This document shows, piece by piece, positions 17,921 through 26,569 of a DNA stretch of 50,201 bases. Position numbers and translations under genes: made by a program. Source of the stretch: an uncultured Anaerolineae bacterium (lineage in GTDB: Bacteria > Chloroflexota > Anaerolineae > Anaerolineales > Villigracilaceae); the NCBI GenBank assembly GCA_903846015.1, contig CAIMZS010000499.1, forward strand, positions 1 through 50,201, in the 5' to 3' direction. Every line of letters starts with the position of its first letter. Position 1 is the stretch's first letter. Below the pieces are notes generated by a model. The model did not search any database and had not been told where the DNA came from. It saw only the letters and a program-made list of their open reading frames with translations.

Positions 17921-19028
17921 CGATTCCGCACAGGGTACTGAAACACGCCTGCGCCGCCTGGCACCCGACGAACCATCCAACTGGCCGGAGGCGCTGACAC
18001 AACCGGCCACATTTACTACGCTGGATGCCTGGTCGCAAACCGTCCAACGCATTTATAAATACCCAATTTATCGCTTTGAGACCGAGATTGAAGGCAGCGT
18101 CACCGGTATCCTGGCGCTTACCCATGTACGGCATCCAATTTTCGGAAACTACCTGACAACCTCCCCCTTCGGCTCCTACGGCGGGTTCGCTTTTTGTTCG
18201 ACTGAATCTCGCGATCTGCTATTGGCAGAAACGCGCTTGTTGGCCGCGGAGCTGGGTGTGGAATATGTCAATATTCGTTGGGCAGACGCAGCGGCCGTGC
18301 TAGAACCGGCACTATCGGCCGTGCTAGAACCGACACTATCGCAGCTGCCCGTACCACCCGGCTGGCTCCAACACCCCATCTACGCCACCTATCTGCTGGA
18401 CCTGGATGCCAATCCAGAAAACCTGCTGCCAAATTTCAGTTCGGACCACCGCAACCATATTCGCAAATCCATGAAAAAGGGCTTCATCGTCAAATTCGGC
18501 CATCTTGATCTGTTGGATGATGCCTACGAAGCACTTTCGCGTTCCATGCACGAACTCGGCTCTCCCTACCACGCCAAAGAATATCTACGCGCATTGGCCG
18601 CTTCGCTAGGGGATACGCTTGAATTTGCCGTGTTGTACACCCCGGACGGCAAGCTGGCTGGCGCGGGGGTTTTCATTACGCACTCACGAGTGGTCACCAA
18701 CCTGCACGCCAACATCCTGAGGAAATTTCGCACCGACTATGCCGGCGAATTTCTGTATTGGAAAGTTATCGAGCGTTACTGCCAGAAAAATTACACTGTC
18801 TTTGATATCGGGCGCAGCCTGCTCGGCTCTGGAAATGAAACTTTTAAGATGAAATGGAAGCCGCGCAAAGAAATGTTGGCTTACTGGTATGCCATCAAAC
18901 CCGGCGCAGAATTACCTGCCCTGAACCAGAAAAACCCCAAATTCGCTCTGGCGATTTCTGTTTGGAAACGCCTGCCTGCCTGGCTGGTGCGTTGGCTCGG
19001 GCCATTCCTGATCCGCGGGCTGGCCTGA
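17913..19028 (+). CDS. FemAB-like GNAT-fold acyl/aminoacyl transferase carrying two in-frame A elements
   Basis: A 371-residue protein of the FemAB/GNAT type. The C-terminal half has HRNHIRKSMKKGFIVKFG, AGAGVFITHSRVVTNLHAN, EFLYWKVIERYCQKNY and FDIGRSLLGSGNETFKMKWK, as in FemAB-related proteins of exopolysaccharide loci. Unusually, 18293-18340 consists of two tandem 24-base A elements, read in frame as AVLEPALSAVLEPTLS, between the two halves. They keep the frame because 24 is a multiple of three. The gene overlaps the deacetylase by eight bases. Its role is probably transfer of an amino acid or acyl group to a cell-surface glycan. Confidence 0.8.
   Translation: MPDDSAQGTETRLRRLAPDEPSNWPEALTQPATFTTLDAWSQTVQRIYKYPIYRFETEIEGSVTGILALTHVRHPIFGNYLTTSPFGSYGGFAFCSTESRDLLLAETRLLAAELGVEYVNIRWADAAAVLEPALSAVLEPTLSQLPVPPGWLQHPIYATYLLDLDANPENLLPNFSSDHRNHIRKSMKKGFIVKFGHLDLLDDAYEALSRSMHELGSPYHAKEYLRALAASLGDTLEFAVLYTPDGKLAGAGVFITHSRVVTNLHANILRKFRTDYAGEFLYWKVIERYCQKNYTVFDIGRSLLGSGNETFKMKWKPRKEMLAYWYAIKPGAELPALNQKNPKFALAISVWKRLPAWLVRWLGPFLIRGLA
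18293..18340. repeat. Two tandem 24-base A elements inside a coding sequence
   Basis: Copies at 18293-18316 and 18317-18340 differ by one base (CCGGC versus CCGAC). They are followed by GCAG, like the copies nested in element B. They add 16 residues to the FemAB-like protein without a frameshift. Confidence 0.88.
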
Positions 19029-19046
19029 GCAACCGGCTGTGCATCG

Positions 19047-19086
19047 TGTCTGAACCGCTAGATTTACGCAGATTAGAGCAAGAGCA
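19047..19086. repeat. Element B, short copy
   Basis: GTCTGAACCGCTAGATTTAC followed by GCAGATTAGAGCAAGAGC, ending just before the GNAT start. It lacks the middle CGATGATTACG segment, showing that B units can lose internal repeats. Confidence 0.7.
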
Positions 19087-19088
19087 AG

Positions 19089-19718
19089 ATGGATATCACA
19101 CTCACGCCCCTCTCCCAACTTGACGCAGCCGGATTGGCCCGGTTAACCGCGCTGCACTGCTCGGTAATGCACACCTTGCTGGTCGACCTGGGCGCGCCTT
19201 TGGTACTGCGCTATTACCAGATCGCCCAAAATGATCCATCTGTTCTTGGATTGTGCGCGATTTCGCCGGATGGAGAAATCCTGGGCTGGACGCTGGGTTC
19301 CCCAGCTCCGGCGCTGCTTAATGCCAGGCTGCGCCAACCCTTGGGCAGTTCGAGCTTCTCTGGGCTGCCCTGGTTTACAGCCCAAGTGCTGCGCGTAGCG
19401 TTTACCAGGCCAATTATCTTCATCGAACTGATCCGCTCTGCGCTATCAGCATCACCCATAAACACAATTCCCGCCGGCCAGATCGAACTAACCTATATTG
19501 GCGTTGCAACCAGTGCGCAGGGGCAAGGCCTGGGCACAGCTTTGCTCACAGCGTTCATGGATGGGGCGCGTTCAGCCGGATTTACCTCCGTAGCGCTCAG
19601 CGTAGAAACCGATAATCCGGCTGCTATCGCACTCTACACCCGCTCTGGCTTCCACATCACACAAACTTATAGTGAAGGGCGCTTTGAGCGTCACCGCATG
19701 GTTTGCGATAGGTTATAG
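19089..19718 (+). CDS. GNAT family N-acetyltransferase
   Basis: A 209-residue acetyltransferase. The acetyl-CoA site reads IGVATSAQGQGLGTALLTAF (Q/R-x-x-G-x-G/A pattern), followed by ALSVETDNPAAIALYTRSGF, the RimI-like C-terminal motif. The N-terminal half carries DLGAPLVLRYYQIAQNDPSV. It follows the FemAB-like gene in the same direction after a B element and may belong to the same surface-glycan group, but its acceptor is unknown. The ATG at 19089 has no strong ribosome site (only AGAGCAAG), so the start is moderately sure. Confidence 0.82.
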   Translation: MDITLTPLSQLDAAGLARLTALHCSVMHTLLVDLGAPLVLRYYQIAQNDPSVLGLCAISPDGEILGWTLGSPAPALLNARLRQPLGSSSFSGLPWFTAQVLRVAFTRPIIFIELIRSALSASPINTIPAGQIELTYIGVATSAQGQGLGTALLTAFMDGARSAGFTSVALSVETDNPAAIALYTRSGFHITQTYSEGRFERHRMVCDRL

Positions 19719-19721
19719 ATA

Positions 19722-19789
19722 ATCTCGTGCGGGAACCGGGACTGCTAGCGATAGTCCCGGCTCCCGCACAGGGCACAGGCACTATCGCA
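19722..19789. repeat. Cluster of inverted A elements
   Basis: CTCGTGCGGGAACCGGGACT (19724-19743) is followed by an oppositely oriented copy starting GATAGTCCCGGCTCCCGCAC (from 19750), then a fragment GGCACTATCGC. The inverted pair could form a long hairpin after the GNAT gene. Confidence 0.7.
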
Positions 19790-19850
19790 AGATGGTCCCG
19801 GAACCATCAAACCCTAAATATCCTGTAATTAAGCCCAGTATCTGGTGGCC

Positions 19851-19912
19851 GTGCTCTTGCTCTAATCTGCGTAATCATCATAATCTGCGTAAATCTGCGG
19901 TTCAGACACAGT
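19851..19912. repeat. Element B, uninterrupted copy
   Basis: GCTCTTGCTCTAATCTGCG, TAATCATCATAATCTGCG, TAAATCTGCGGTTCAGACAC. Same as the 10162-10247 copy minus the 24-base A element. Confidence 0.78.
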
Positions 19913-19947
19913 TCATTTACATAGGATCAAAAAGAGAAGGAGAAAAT

Positions 19948-20331
19948 ATGGACTCGCATGGATTAAAAATAAATTCGATTGATGAATATATTGCCACTTT
20001 CCCGGAAGATGTGCAGAAAAAATTGGAAGAAGTACGGATGGTGGTTAAGGCATCTGCACCGGATGCGGTTGAGAAAATCAGTTACCAGATGCCCACATTC
20101 GCACTGATGGGCAGCAACCTGGTCCATTTTGCTGCTTTTAAAAAGCACATCGGTTTTTACCCCGCGCCGCAGGGCATCGAGGCATTTAAAGAGGAATTAT
20201 CAGCTTATAAAGGCGCGAAAGGTTCGGTGCAGTTCCCCATAGACAAACCAATGCCATTGGAATTGATCAGCAGAATTGTAAAATTCAGGGTTACTGAAAC
20301 TAGCAAAAATACCCATAAAGCAAAGCGATAA
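19948..20331 (+). CDS. DUF1801 family protein (YdhG-like)
   Basis: The start at 19948 (MDSHGLKINSIDEYIATFPE) has AGAAGGAG upstream; the longer frame reads through element B. 127 residues. The conserved pattern IDEYIATFPEDVQKKLEEVR, then VEKISYQMPTFAL, HFAAFKKHIGFYPAP and KGSVQFPIDKPMPLELI is that of the DUF1801/YdhG family, small cytosolic proteins whose function is poorly defined (an iron-chaperone role has been proposed for relatives). The stop overlaps the next ATG (TAATG). Confidence 0.88.
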   Translation: MDSHGLKINSIDEYIATFPEDVQKKLEEVRMVVKASAPDAVEKISYQMPTFALMGSNLVHFAAFKKHIGFYPAPQGIEAFKEELSAYKGAKGSVQFPIDKPMPLELISRIVKFRVTETSKNTHKAKR

Positions 20332-20708
20332 TGCCCCCATCCAAATGGATTGCGCGTATCAGCACTGGTCTCGCTGCCGGAATAGCAATCGTATATATCG
20401 ACAATTACGCATTCGGTGGTGAGGTCAGCCCGATCATCATCGTTATCATGTTACTGGCCGCAACAATTACCGCCGGGGTCACCTGGGGGCGGAATGGCGC
20501 AACGTCTGCGATTGCTACATGGGTGTGCATACCATCAGCTCATTTCGTCAAGCATATCTTTGGCATGCCAGATACACTACACCCCAATACTTATCTTTCG
20601 ATCCTGTACCTGGCCGTTTTCACATTAGCGGTTGCAATATCAGGTACTGTGGGAGGGGTGCTGATACGGACTCGACTGCATGACCCTGACCCAATTGCCA
20701 GGGAATAG
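20331..20708 (+). CDS. Small integral membrane protein
   Basis: A 125-residue hydrophobic protein with three or four predicted membrane segments (about 9-27, 33-49, 55-70 and 87-109). Its ATG shares a base with the stop of the DUF1801 gene, so it is translationally coupled to it. I do not recognise a family. Candidate motif residues are sparse (VKHIFGMPDTLHPNTYLS between helices 3 and 4). Confidence 0.65.
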   Translation: MPPSKWIARISTGLAAGIAIVYIDNYAFGGEVSPIIIVIMLLAATITAGVTWGRNGATSAIATWVCIPSAHFVKHIFGMPDTLHPNTYLSILYLAVFTLAVAISGTVGGVLIRTRLHDPDPIARE

Positions 20709-20765
20709 ATCCCGGCTTGATGTACAATCCATCTTCCGGTCTGTTTCTGATCGAGACGATCTCGT

Positions 20766-20789
20766 GGCCGTGTTAAAACCAGCACTATC
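20766..20789. repeat. Element A, diverged type 2
   Basis: GGCCGTGTTAAAACCAGCAC plus TATC. It is followed at 20791-20805 by the fragment CTGGAACCGGGACTA of another A copy. Confidence 0.65.
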
Positions 20790-20904
20790 GCTGGAACCGG
20801 GACTAGCGTATTATCGAGTCGGGAATGGAGCGCGGCGTAAAAGATTCTTATGGCCGCAGTGAAGTACTTTATAAAAAAACGAAATAAAACAAAAGGAGCC
20901 TCAC

Positions 20905-21357
20905 ATGAAAAAAATTACCCCATTTTTATGGTTCAATACCCAGGCAGAAGATGCCATGAATTTTTATGTCGCCATCTTTAAGAATTCAAAGGTCCTTAGT
21001 GTAAGCCCAGGACCAAACGGGATTGCGTCGGCGGTTTCATTTGAATTGGAAGGTCAGGAATTGATGGGATTCAATGCCGGGCCAGAGTTTAAATTTAACG
21101 AAGCGATATCCTTATTTGTAGACTGCAAAGATCAGGCAGAAGTTGATGAGCTTTGGGAGAAACTCTCGGATGGTGGAGAAAAAAGCCGCTGCGGATGGCT
21201 GAAGGATAAATTCGGCCTGTCCTGGCAAATCATTCCAACTGCTTTGGGCGAACTGATGGGAGACCCGGACCCGGTTAAATCCAGGCGGGTGATGGAAGCC
21301 ATGCTTCAAATGAGCAAAATCGAAATCCAGGCTCTGCAAAAGGCATACAACGGATAA
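20905..21357 (+). CDS. VOC family protein (PhnB-like)
   Basis: 150 residues matching the PhnB/VOC superfamily: MKKITPFLWFNTQAEDAMNF, SAVSFELEGQELMGFNAGPE, SLFVDCKDQAEVDELWEKLS, DKFGLSWQIIPTALGELM and a C-terminal MEAMLQMSKIEIQALQKAY. The fold is two beta-alpha-beta-beta-beta modules, often metal-dependent. The PhnB branch has no firmly assigned reaction. AAAGGAG precedes the ATG. Confidence 0.9.
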   Translation: MKKITPFLWFNTQAEDAMNFYVAIFKNSKVLSVSPGPNGIASAVSFELEGQELMGFNAGPEFKFNEAISLFVDCKDQAEVDELWEKLSDGGEKSRCGWLKDKFGLSWQIIPTALGELMGDPDPVKSRRVMEAMLQMSKIEIQALQKAYNG

Positions 21358-21368
21358 TCCTTGAATCC

Positions 21369-21408
21369 GGCATATTCTTGAGTAAACAATTCCACTCAAG
21401 AATATGCC
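21369..21408. terminator. Hairpin terminator after the VOC gene
   Basis: Perfect 15-base arms (21369-21383 and 21394-21408) around ten bases, 11 bases after the VOC stop codon. No T-run follows, so termination is likely but not certain. Confidence 0.65.
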
Positions 21409-21682
21409 GTTGGATTACCGTCAGATGGGGGCTTTTGGATAATGCAATCCCACACTAAACGCAGCATTTGCCGATTTATTTGTATTCGGGGGTAACCAAA
21501 AGTTTTGATAGGCAGCTGCAAATCGATTCCCAAGAAATCCGTTATAAAATTGTATTGTATGTACCCAAGTTCGGGCACGATGTATTCATTTTCGCAGCAG
21601 GGGCAGATTGCGAAAATTTCCAACCATGAAGTATTGGCCACCACAACCAGGCTTTTTGCAGCAACGAAGGAGTACTTTATTC
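21409..21682. other. Intergenic region before the beta-helix protein gene
   Basis: No convincing gene or repeat is seen. It should hold the promoter of the secreted beta-helix protein, but no clear -35/-10 pair can be claimed. GAAGGAG at 21666-21672 is its ribosome site. Confidence 0.5.
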
Positions 21683-23737
21683 ATGAAACGAAATCCATTT
21701 TTTTCGGTAATTTCGATTTTGATCTTACTGGCTGGCTTGCTCGCCATGCCTTCACAAGCATGGGCAGCCTCCAGCACACTGCTGCCCGTTTCCTACACCA
21801 CAACCAGCGGCAGCGATGGCGGTCAATCCTTTGCAAACTTAACCATTCAAGATCAAGCTGGTTCCACAAAAAACCCGAACAATTATGTTGAATTCCAGAC
21901 ACCTGGAAAGAGTTCTTATGCGGGCTACCGCTCCTACCTGGTTCCGGATACGATCCTGGCTGCATCCATTACCGCGATTCAGGTGAAGGCAAACCTACTG
22001 GGACCCAAGACATCCAAACAAAAGTGGACATGGTCAATTTACAACTGGAGCAATTCATCCTGGGCGGCCCTTGGAACAGACAGCGGTGCAAGCTGGAGCG
22101 CCTGGAAATTATTCACGTTCAACCTGACTGGCAAGATAGCCAAGTATGTCAGCGGAACCAGGGAGATTCGAATCAGGCTGAAGTCCAACAACGCAGCAGA
22201 CGACGCAGATCTCGATTTCGAATCTGTAACACTAACGTATACCAGCGGAACCGTTGTTCCGCCGACAGCAACCTTCACCGCCAGCCCCCCTACTGCCACC
22301 CCTCCACCAGGAACGTGCACTCACTTTGTTGCGACAAACGGAAATGACGCAAACAACGGCCAGACGGTTGGCACACCCTGGAAAACTGTCCAAAAGGCAG
22401 CCGCATCAGCAACTCCGGGAAACGTGGTTTGTGTACGCAGTGGAACCTATAATGAAAAAGTAACCATTAGCGTTTCCGGCACCCCCGGTTACCCCGTCAC
22501 CATTCAGAATTATCCGGGTGAGAGTCCAATCCTGGACGGCATAGGAATATCTGTCCCCAGCGCAGATAACGGCATGGTCTTTATAAAAGACAAGGCATAT
22601 ATTATTTTCAAGGGGTTTGAAATCCGGAATTACAAAACTTCCACAAAGAATATTGTACCGGTCGGCATCCGGATCACCGGTACATCCCATGATATCGAGA
22701 TTCGCAATAACAAGGTACACAATATTGAACATAATGGCACAACAGTCAATGGAACCGATGCGCATGGGATAGCCGTTCATGGCACATCCGGGACAACCGC
22801 CATTACCAACATTATCATTGACGGAAACCAACTCTATGCCCTGAAACTTGGTTCTTCAGAGGCATTGGTGATCAACGGGAATGTCGATGGCTGGCAGATA
22901 ACCAATAACATCGTTCGCGACAGTAACAATATTGCGATTGTCGCGATTGGATTTGAAGGCACTGCCCCTTCCAATGACCAGGCTCGCAACGGGGTAATCC
23001 GCGGAAACGATGTGTATAACATCGACTCGAACGGCAATGTTGCCTACGGCAGCGAACGCAGCGCAGATGGTATCTATGTGGATGGCGGAACGATGATCGT
23101 CATTGAGCAGAATAAAATCCACGCTGCCGATATCGGCATTGAGATCGCCAGCGAACATTTGGGAAAAGCAAGCAGTTATGTTACGGTTCGGAATAATTTC
23201 GTGTACAACAACCTGGAAGCCGGGATTTCGATGGGCGGCTACGATTCTGCGCGTGGTTCCGCGGAACACTGTGTCATCGTAAACAACACTTTCTATAAAA
23301 ATGCATCCATCACGGGCGCCTGGGGCAGCGAATTATATATACAGTATGATACACGCAATAACATCATCAAGAACAATATCTTTTACTCCAAAAACAATAC
23401 GCCCTATATCCTGAGTTGGAGCACGGTCATGACCAATAACGTGATGGATAACAATTTATTCTTTAATACTGGCGGCGCAGGTGGGACCTGGCAGTGGAAG
23501 AACGTAACCTATACTACTTTTGCCAGCTACCAATCAGCCACTGGCAATGATGCGAATGGGATCAATTACAGCGATCCGCTATTGGTAAATGCCGCAACCG
23601 GTGATTTACATATTCAGACCGGTTCCCCAGCCATCAATACGGGACAAACCATCCCAGAGGCAGGAAGCTGGGATATTGATGGTCAGCCTCGCGTTCAGGG
23701 GAGCATCATCGATCTTGGCGCTGACGAAAACCAGTAG
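21683..23737 (+). CDS. Secreted right-handed beta-helix protein
   Basis: The start at 21683 (MKRNPFFSVISILILLAGLL) has GAAGGAG upstream, giving 684 residues with a signal peptide ending near QAWA. An N-terminal beta-sandwich-like domain (about 30-200) leads through a Thr/Pro linker (PPTATFTASPPTATPPPG) to a parallel beta-helix (about 215-640) with repeated N/G turns (IEIRNNKVHNIEHNGTTVNG, NIIIDGNQLYALK, VTVRNNFVYNNLEAGISMGG). The end, SWDIDGQPRVQGSIIDLGAD, is the tail often seen on choice-of-anchor beta-helix proteins. It is probably a polysaccharide lyase or adhesin. Convergent with the next gene and overlapping it by 32 bases. Confidence 0.85.
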   Translation: MKRNPFFSVISILILLAGLLAMPSQAWAASSTLLPVSYTTTSGSDGGQSFANLTIQDQAGSTKNPNNYVEFQTPGKSSYAGYRSYLVPDTILAASITAIQVKANLLGPKTSKQKWTWSIYNWSNSSWAALGTDSGASWSAWKLFTFNLTGKIAKYVSGTREIRIRLKSNNAADDADLDFESVTLTYTSGTVVPPTATFTASPPTATPPPGTCTHFVATNGNDANNGQTVGTPWKTVQKAAASATPGNVVCVRSGTYNEKVTISVSGTPGYPVTIQNYPGESPILDGIGISVPSADNGMVFIKDKAYIIFKGFEIRNYKTSTKNIVPVGIRITGTSHDIEIRNNKVHNIEHNGTTVNGTDAHGIAVHGTSGTTAITNIIIDGNQLYALKLGSSEALVINGNVDGWQITNNIVRDSNNIAIVAIGFEGTAPSNDQARNGVIRGNDVYNIDSNGNVAYGSERSADGIYVDGGTMIVIEQNKIHAADIGIEIASEHLGKASSYVTVRNNFVYNNLEAGISMGGYDSARGSAEHCVIVNNTFYKNASITGAWGSELYIQYDTRNNIIKNNIFYSKNNTPYILSWSTVMTNNVMDNNLFFNTGGAGGTWQWKNVTYTTFASYQSATGNDANGINYSDPLLVNAATGDLHIQTGSPAINTGQTIPEAGSWDIDGQPRVQGSIIDLGADENQ

Positions 23738-24806
23738 AAAGCAGACTGTGTTTTAAGCGTGGAGCACGGTCGCTTGACCAGGGAGCAGGCGGTGCCATCG
23801 TCAACGCGCACAATGCCAGTAAAGTGAAATCATAATTTACGCGCCAGCCGGCAAAATCGATCCAAGCCTGATCACGGTCAGGTTTAAGGGCTACGCCATT
23901 TTCAGCCAACCTATCAAGCGCTGTATTGAATTCATCGCGCGTAATGGATATTTTCGATTCCGGAAAATGGGGATTGACCGGGGATGGAATATCAAAATAT
24001 TCAGTGACCCTGGCCAACGCAATAAACCCGGCCCGAATGCACAGCTGTGCCGAGGCTGAACGGGGAACATCCACAGCAGAGACGGTCAGCGCTGCCGCAT
24101 CGAGAATAGTTCCGGCAGCAACCACCCAGGAATTCTGCGGACGTGGCGAACGAAAGAAGACCAGTGCTGGCAGAACTGTATGACTCTCTTCGATGTCCGC
24201 AAACCAATTTTCCCAGAGAGACCAGTAATCATTAAGCCTGTCAAGACCGTGAATACGATTAAAGCGCAAGATCATCTCAACTGCGGATGGTGGATTCCCA
24301 GCCCGAACTTCAAGCAAATTGACTGCCTGTTCACGGCGTGAGAAGGCAGAATACATGGTAGGCAGGTATGCAATTAACAACGCAACCAGTACCAGGCCGA
24401 GTGTTGCTTCGGAAAATATCAGGATATTGACGAAAAAATCATCCGATGCAGCCAACCCAAGGGTCAGCAGGGATGAGCCGCTCAAACGGAAATCCATTAT
24501 CCAGCCCGGCACACCCAATGACCAATACATGGCAGCATACCCAATGGCAGTCAACACATACCAGGCGGGCACCAACAGCATCAGACCGATGGGGGCGTAA
24601 TAAGCCATAATAGAGTCACGCTGGGCAAAAGTAGATGTAAAGCGCAGTGGAATATCGAATACTTTCCGCAGCAGGCCAAATACTATGCGATTTAACCGGC
24701 TGCGAGCGGATCGTGGCAACACAAAGGTGGAAATCGCAGAGAAAAATGTGGTGATCACCAGGGCCAGCCCGAATATGAAAACGATGATACGAATGAGAAT
24801 GACCAT
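23706..24806 (-). CDS. Multi-pass membrane protein of unknown function
   Basis: The start at 24806 (MVILIRIIVFIFGLALVITT) follows AGGA and gives 366 residues. Four membrane segments are visible in the first 170 residues (about 3-25, 60-85, 95-120, 130-155). A long cytosolic domain follows, with NRIHGLDRLNDYWSLWENWF and SWVVAAGTILDAAALTVSAVD. The arrangement resembles uncharacterised membrane proteins with an ion-channel-like N-terminus, but no selectivity filter is seen. Its 3' end overlaps the beta-helix gene by 32 bases in opposite orientation. Confidence 0.65.
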   Translation of the reverse strand: MVILIRIIVFIFGLALVITTFFSAISTFVLPRSARSRLNRIVFGLLRKVFDIPLRFTSTFAQRDSIMAYYAPIGLMLLVPAWYVLTAIGYAAMYWSLGVPGWIMDFRLSGSSLLTLGLAASDDFFVNILIFSEATLGLVLVALLIAYLPTMYSAFSRREQAVNLLEVRAGNPPSAVEMILRFNRIHGLDRLNDYWSLWENWFADIEESHTVLPALVFFRSPRPQNSWVVAAGTILDAAALTVSAVDVPRSASAQLCIRAGFIALARVTEYFDIPSPVNPHFPESKISITRDEFNTALDRLAENGVALKPDRDQAWIDFAGWRVNYDFTLLALCALTMAPPAPWSSDRAPRLKHSLLSTGFRQRQDR

Positions 24807-25222
24807 AGAATAATCCTGATTCTTGATAATGATGAAAACGCTAGCTTTTTTAATAACCATATCCAGACTGCATACAAGATGGGGATTTCGCTTTACTATT
24901 CCACCATTTATTTGTACAATTTTATACGATCCAGAAAATATTTTAATCTATTTCAATGCAACTCAGTCAATAACATCAACCAGGATGGCCAACCTGGCCC
25001 ATTATAATTTTTTGTGTCTATTCAGTGGAATATCTTTCACAGATTAAACATCATTCCTGACATGAGTAAAAATTTTTGTGGTGTTGAACATGGAACACCT
25101 CAACACCATTACATGCACAGCAAAATAGGATCGTTCTCGTGCAGGAACCGGGACTTCCGTAAGTTCCAAACTTTAGAGTCGTTGGTAAATACAAATGATT
25201 GATATTCTACAAGGAGAAGAAT
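24807..25222. other. Divergent intergenic region upstream of livK
   Basis: A 416-base AT-rich gap between divergent genes, so it should contain both promoters. An A element (CTCGTGCAGGAACCGGGACT, 25137-25155) lies about 70 bases before livK. No ORF or RNA gene is convincing. Confidence 0.55.
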
Positions 25223-26488
25223 ATGAACCGAACCCTATCCACCCTTATGTCCATGCTAGTTCTTGCAAGCCTGCTACTGACAGCTTGCGGGGCGCCCGCA
25301 GCTGTCGATCCAGCAAAAACCAATGAAGCTCCGAATGTTGTGGGAAAAACAGTCGTGATCGGATTCACAGCTTCGCTTACCGGCAAGCTGAATGTTGAAT
25401 CCACCCGTCAGAACAACGGCTTCAAATTGTGGATGGATCAAGTCAATGCCGCAGGTGGCATCAAACTGACCGATGGCAGCGTGGTCAAGTTTGCTTCCAA
25501 GTTCTATGACGACGAGTCAAAGACAGATCGCGTGCAAGAACTATACACCAAGCTGGTGACCGAAGATAAGGCAGATTTTCTGCTCAGCCCCTACTCATCC
25601 GGTCTGGCCGATGCTTCTGCAGTAATCGCCGAACAGTATGGCAAAATCATGATCACCACAGGCGCGGCATCAGACGGCACCTATAAAAAAGGTTACACCC
25701 TGGTTTACCAGGCTTACACGCCTGCCAGTCGCTACCTGACCGGCGCCCTGGATGCTCTGGCAAATGTGGATGGCAATGCCAAAAAGTTGGCTGTCATTCA
25801 TGAAAATGACAAGTTCTCCAGCGATGTTGCCACCGCTCTCAAGAGCTATGCCGAAAATAAGGGCTATCAGATTGCCATGTTCGAAGGTTATGATACCGGC
25901 ACTACCGACTTTGCACCAATCATCAACAAAATTCCTGCTGACGTGGATGCTGTTATGGGTGGTGGTCACTTCGCCGATGGTCAACAGTTTGCCAAAGCCA
26001 TGTCCGAAAAGGGCGTCAAGGCTAAATTCATTTCCCTGCTGGTTGCCCCGCCTGAGCCAAAGTTTGCTGAAATTGGCGCTGCGGCCTTGGGAGTTGTTGG
26101 TCCCAGCCAATGGGAACCGTCCGCCGCTTTCAAACCCGATTTCGGTCCCACCGGCGCAGATTTTATCACCGCTTACAAAACCGCTTTCAATGAAGAGCCT
26201 TCCTACCATGCGGCGGGTGGTTATGTGGCTGGCCTGATCCTGCAAAAGGCCATTGAAATGGCCGGTTCACTCGATATGGCAGCGATCAAGACCGCCCTGG
26301 ATGCCACCGTTATGATCACCTTCTTTGGCCCGATTAAGTTCGATACCAGCGCTGAAGCCCATGGACTCCAGACGGGTCACGAAATGATCTTTATTCAATG
26401 GCAGAAAGATGCATCCGGCGCTCTGATCAAACAGGTTATCTGGCCGCTGGCCGGCAAAAGTGCCGACCTTATTTATCCAGCCCGATAA
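25223..26488 (+). CDS. livK: Branched-chain amino-acid-type ABC transporter substrate-binding lipoprotein
   Basis: The start at 25223 has AAGGAG upstream, giving 421 residues. Lipobox LTAC with Cys22 marks an anchored binding protein. The fold is the LivK/periplasmic-binding type I family: VVIGFTASLTGKLNVESTRQ, LWMDQVNAAGGIKL, DDESKTDRVQELYTKLV, and MITTGAASDGTYKKG. It captures amino acids or related solutes for the four genes that follow. The ligand is unknown; the symbol denotes family, not proven leucine binding. The lipoprotein form fits an organism without a typical periplasm. Confidence 0.9.
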   Translation: MNRTLSTLMSMLVLASLLLTACGAPAAVDPAKTNEAPNVVGKTVVIGFTASLTGKLNVESTRQNNGFKLWMDQVNAAGGIKLTDGSVVKFASKFYDDESKTDRVQELYTKLVTEDKADFLLSPYSSGLADASAVIAEQYGKIMITTGAASDGTYKKGYTLVYQAYTPASRYLTGALDALANVDGNAKKLAVIHENDKFSSDVATALKSYAENKGYQIAMFEGYDTGTTDFAPIINKIPADVDAVMGGGHFADGQQFAKAMSEKGVKAKFISLLVAPPEPKFAEIGAAALGVVGPSQWEPSAAFKPDFGPTGADFITAYKTAFNEEPSYHAAGGYVAGLILQKAIEMAGSLDMAAIKTALDATVMITFFGPIKFDTSAEAHGLQTGHEMIFIQWQKDASGALIKQVIWPLAGKSADLIYPAR

Positions 26489-26547
26489 TGGTACCCGGTT
26501 CTGCACGGGCAAAGTTGTCTGAACCGCCTCGTGCAGGCGATAGTACC
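26489..26547. repeat. A elements between livK and livH
   Basis: Type-4 A copy GGTACCCGGTTCTGCACGGG starting at 26490, followed by TGTCTGAACCG (fragment of B) and CCTCGTGCAGGCGATAGTACC (26527-26547). They lie in the gap between the binding protein and permease genes, and could form hairpins that stabilise the upstream transcript. Confidence 0.7.
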
Positions 26548-26569
26548 GTACACAGAAAAGGAGCGGTCA

